A stretch of 64,000 bases of DNA, from positions 6,138,001-6,202,000 of the forward strand of contig NC_067205.1 in assembly GCF_026262505.1 (NCBI RefSeq), given 5' to 3'. Source of the stretch: Trichomonas vaginalis G3 (lineage: Eukaryota; Parabasalia; Trichomonadida; Trichomonadidae). The position numbers were made by a program, and so were the translations under genes. Numbering within the stretch: the first letter of the stretch is position 1; each line of letters begins with the position of its first letter. Positions 61,573-64,000 of this stretch are shown here, in pieces. The notes below the pieces were generated by a model, which worked only from the letters and a program-made list of their open reading frames with translations, ran no database searches and had not been told where the DNA came from.

Positions 61573-63522
61573 ATGAGAGTGAAGTACATGACAGCAATGA
61601 CAAAAGGAACTAATATCAAACCTAATGAAATCGCTCACGAGGACATAGAGCTTAACAAGTACTTTGTGGAGTATCTTATAAGTGAAGAGTATGTAAGACC
61701 TTACTTCATGTTTGACAGCATGAATGAGGATGTTATTTCATGGTTAAAGAATATAAGCAATGTTTTCGGTAAGTACGTCATAGATGACAAAGGTCTTGTT
61801 GTATTTTATGAGACAGCAATACGAACACAGGAACTAATGGATATTATGCACTCAACAGCAAAGAAAGGATTTAGTACTATTGGCATGAATGAACATTGCA
61901 GGAATGACATATACAACCTATGCTCACGAAAGCCTTACACAAAAGCAATACAAATGATAGAACATAAGTGTCTAAGGTCAGCAAATGAAATCATTACTGT
62001 CAGTGGTTATGAAAGAACTGTTAGCAAAGATGAGTGGAAACAGCTATTCATATTAAGGAAGGACGTTGCTGAACTAGTTAAACCTGTTGCACAAACATTG
62101 TTTCAGATAAGACCAGCAATGACTAAGAACCCTTTGACCTTAGTCAATGAGACCATAGAGGTTGAAGATAATGACATGAAAGAACTAGGAATGAATGAGA
62201 GAAGTTGTGAAGGATGTTTGAGTCAAAACACATGGTTCTTCAGAGCTGTTAAGAAACTTAGTAAAGAACGACAGAAATATTTTATAGAGAAGTATTGCAA
62301 AGGATGTGTAAATGAATTGCTTGAAATAGAACTTAGAGACACTTTCACACTAAAGGACTTGAGGAAAAATAAGTACATGAGTGAGGACGGTATTGACATA
62401 GCTAGTGTTATAAATGACTTAAGAAGATGTGTTGTTGTTATTGACGGAGCACGTATGACATATCTAGTGAAAGATTATGATGGAATACGAGACACAACAA
62501 CACTTGTGTCAGTAGATAGCAAGGAATTCAATAAGCTCATGAAGAGTATTTATGTAGGACGTATTGAGGAGAAGGATGTGAACGCACTGATGATTTATGA
62601 AGCGGGTCAGAACAAGAACTATCTTATGAAGTCAGGCATGAGATTCTTTGACGAAAGAGATGACATTTACAGCTATTTCAGAGGATATGAGTATGAGGTA
62701 CTGAATGAAGTAGATGAGAACGTTATTGAAGGATATTTGAAACATGTTCACGATGTCATATGTAATGAGGATGAAGAGCTTTATGAGTATGTTTTGAACT
62801 GGTTCGCCTACATCGTTCAAAATCCTTGTGGAAAGACTGGAACAGTACTTTTGTTAATAGGAAAGCAAGGAACTGGTAAGAATGTACTTAGTAATGTTCT
62901 ATGCGAGCTCATTAGCAAGTACGCCAACAATAATATAACGGCAATAGAGAATGTGGTTGGTAGATTCAATGCTGCTATTGAGAACATGAAGCTCATCGTA
63001 TGCAATGAACTAAGCTCATGCGATACGTCTAAGGTCATGAACCACGACGCACTAAAGTCAATAGTAACAGAGACTCAGTTGGACTTAAATCAGAAGTGTC
63101 AGCCAGTAAGAAAGATAGAGAATGTTTGTAATATCATCATGATATCTAACAACTTCAACTCAGTAAAGATTGACAAAGACGACAGAAGATTTGTTGTCAT
63201 TGACGTAAGCAGCAGATACAAAGGAAATTACGAATATTTCTCAAATCTCATTGAAAGCTTTAATGAAGAGTTTTATTCAAACTTACTGACGTACTTCATG
63301 AAGAAAGATTTAAGTGAATTTGATGTAAGGAAGATACCATTCACCAGGGCTAAACAAGAACTCATCGAAATGAACAAAACACCTTACCAAATGTTTTACG
63401 AGGAGTTCTATGAAAAGTTTGTATCCGGATGGAATTGTACAGAGTGCTACAGAAGATATAAAGAATTTGCGAAGGAGAATGAATTCTTTGCATGTAGTTC
63501 AAATGTATTTGTGGCAAGATGA
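61573..63522 (+). CDS. SF3 (D5-like) helicase, intact
   Basis: The product is 649 aa from ATG 61573 (MRVKYMTAM); later ATGs nearby are possible. Walker A GKQGTGKN is at residues 430-437, Walker B-like KLIVCNELSS about 35 residues on, motif C NIIMISNN near 520, then DDRRFVVIDVS with the arginine finger. SF3 helicases initiate replication in many DNA viruses and plasmids, and Maverick-A and B show none in this window. The upstream region (residues 1-400) has two CxxC sites (SCEGCL, YCKGC). Its stop overlaps the next ATG as ATGA. It is the best-preserved copy in the palindrome. Confidence 0.88.
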   Translation: MRVKYMTAMTKGTNIKPNEIAHEDIELNKYFVEYLISEEYVRPYFMFDSMNEDVISWLKNISNVFGKYVIDDKGLVVFYETAIRTQELMDIMHSTAKKGFSTIGMNEHCRNDIYNLCSRKPYTKAIQMIEHKCLRSANEIITVSGYERTVSKDEWKQLFILRKDVAELVKPVAQTLFQIRPAMTKNPLTLVNETIEVEDNDMKELGMNERSCEGCLSQNTWFFRAVKKLSKERQKYFIEKYCKGCVNELLEIELRDTFTLKDLRKNKYMSEDGIDIASVINDLRRCVVVIDGARMTYLVKDYDGIRDTTTLVSVDSKEFNKLMKSIYVGRIEEKDVNALMIYEAGQNKNYLMKSGMRFFDERDDIYSYFRGYEYEVLNEVDENVIEGYLKHVHDVICNEDEELYEYVLNWFAYIVQNPCGKTGTVLLLIGKQGTGKNVLSNVLCELISKYANNNITAIENVVGRFNAAIENMKLIVCNELSSCDTSKVMNHDALKSIVTETQLDLNQKCQPVRKIENVCNIIMISNNFNSVKIDKDDRRFVVIDVSSRYKGNYEYFSNLIESFNEEFYSNLLTYFMKKDLSEFDVRKIPFTRAKQELIEMNKTPYQMFYEEFYEKFVSGWNCTECYRRYKEFAKENEFFACSSNVFVAR

Positions 63523-64000
63523 GAGAATTTGTGAAGAGAAGTAGAAAGCGAGACGGTTCTGCAAGAAGTTATATTTACGAAGCAAGTATGATATTAGAAG
63601 GTCGTGGAAAGAAAGAAACAGTGAATTATGAGGAAGTGCTTGAAAAATTCATGGAGTACATGGGAAGCAATATAACATACAACAAAGACATATACAGTGA
63701 GTTTAAGTACTACTGTGAACAGCATGAGATTGAAGTAATGAGTAAAGGAGACTTTGAAACGCTTATGAAAGACAGTAAGGAGGTCGTTCATGAATGCAAT
63801 ATGAAATAGTTCATGAGAACAGTGAGGAGGTCATACATGAATGCAATGATGAAATAGTTCATGAGAACAGTGGAGTCATACATGAATGCAATAATGAAAT
63901 AGTTCATGAGAACAGTGAGGAGGTCATACATGAATGCAATGATGAAATAGTTCATGAGAACAGTGAGGAGGTCATACATGAATGCAATGATGAAATAGTT
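63519..64000 (+). pseudogene. 16-residue-repeat gene, right-arm copy, frameshifted and cut by window
   Basis: ATG 63519 overlaps the helicase TGA. The N-terminal domain is identical to that of 46053-46922, but one base is missing near 63800, giving an early stop, and a few bases are missing from a repeat near 63870. The 3' end is outside the window. Confidence 0.8.

Larger units (their letters stand above)
44712..64000. mobile_element. Maverick-C, left end and inverted-repeat body (continues past window)
   Basis: It starts with AGTTAGTATAC, as Maverick-A does, directly after host coding sequence (TTTCCAC). The first 830 bp hold the terminal hairpin, the 108-aa TIR gene and the 80-aa coiled-coil gene in the same order as Maverick-A. 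From 46053 on it carries different genes (helicase, HNH nuclease) in a giant inverted repeat. No PolB, capsid, ATPase or integrase is visible. The right end and target duplication are not in the window. Confidence 0.8.
56889..64000 (-). repeat. Right arm of giant inverted repeat (continues past window)
   Basis: Inverse of the left arm from the centre outward. It lacks the 46944-48540 insertion and has a shorter array (56911-60040). The arm is still matching at the window's last base, so the palindrome is longer than what is seen. Confidence 0.92.

Overview
The window is AT-rich eukaryotic DNA made almost entirely of nested mobile elements. The elements are Maverick/Polinton-type virus-like transposons with protein-primed-type DNA polymerase B, rve integrase, packaging ATPase, a probable capsid protein, penton-like proteins and phage-like fibres, plus IS481-like DD35E transposons. 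Decayed host fragments (a BEACH-WD40-like protein, a glycine-rich protein, a beta-helix-like surface protein) lie between them. This mix points to a trichomonad, most likely Trichomonas vaginalis; that is inference from content, not a database match.

Layout. (1) Maverick-B, an older element, occupies 1-5318 and 26897 to about 38.5 kb, with its outer ends not resolved. It is cut by two younger insertions. (2) Maverick-A (5324-26891, 21.6 kb) sits inside a small Maverick-B gene with a 5-bp target duplication (TTCTG), AG...CT termini and about 670-bp terminal inverted repeats that each carry a complete gene. It encodes a probable major capsid protein, three penton-like proteins, PolB, integrase, ATPase, fibre, two KilA-N proteins and several small genes. 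(3) An IS481-like transposon (29946-36236) splits a Maverick-B penton-like gene, with 15-bp target duplications. It holds one intact transposase and 27.4 copies of a 125-bp satellite. (4) 38.5-44.7 kb is host DNA with decayed genes and a 1.56-kb non-autonomous relative of the IS481-like element (40997-42553) built from serial perfect hairpins. (5) Maverick-C starts at 44712 with the same terminus as Maverick-A and runs off the window. Beyond its first two genes it is a huge inverted repeat: arms 46053-56640 and 56889-64000 carry the same SF3 helicase, HNH endonuclease and 16-residue-repeat gene, joined by long arrays of about 25-bp repeats. The left arm also carries a 1.6-kb hairpin-rich insertion with a 9-bp target duplication.

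How it works together. Maverick-A and B carry a replication module (PolB), an integration module (integrase plus terminal repeats) and a virion module (capsid, penton, ATPase, fibre), so the lineage looks able, or once able, to form particles. Genes are packed as in viruses: divergent starts 16-18 bp apart and convergent stops overlapping by 4 bp. Maverick-C shows none of these modules in the window; it has a helicase and a nuclease instead and may be a rearranged, partly defective derivative.

Many genes are broken by single-base indels, often at short homopolymers. Both gene decay and long-read assembly error could cause this, so many entries are typed as pseudogenes with that caveat. Starts were chosen as ATG. 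The most unusual signals are the AGATCT-centred nested palindromes that keep their fold while their sequence changes, the terminal hairpins with a constant loop, the giant palindrome, and Maverick integrases with Asn or Asp in place of the catalytic Glu.
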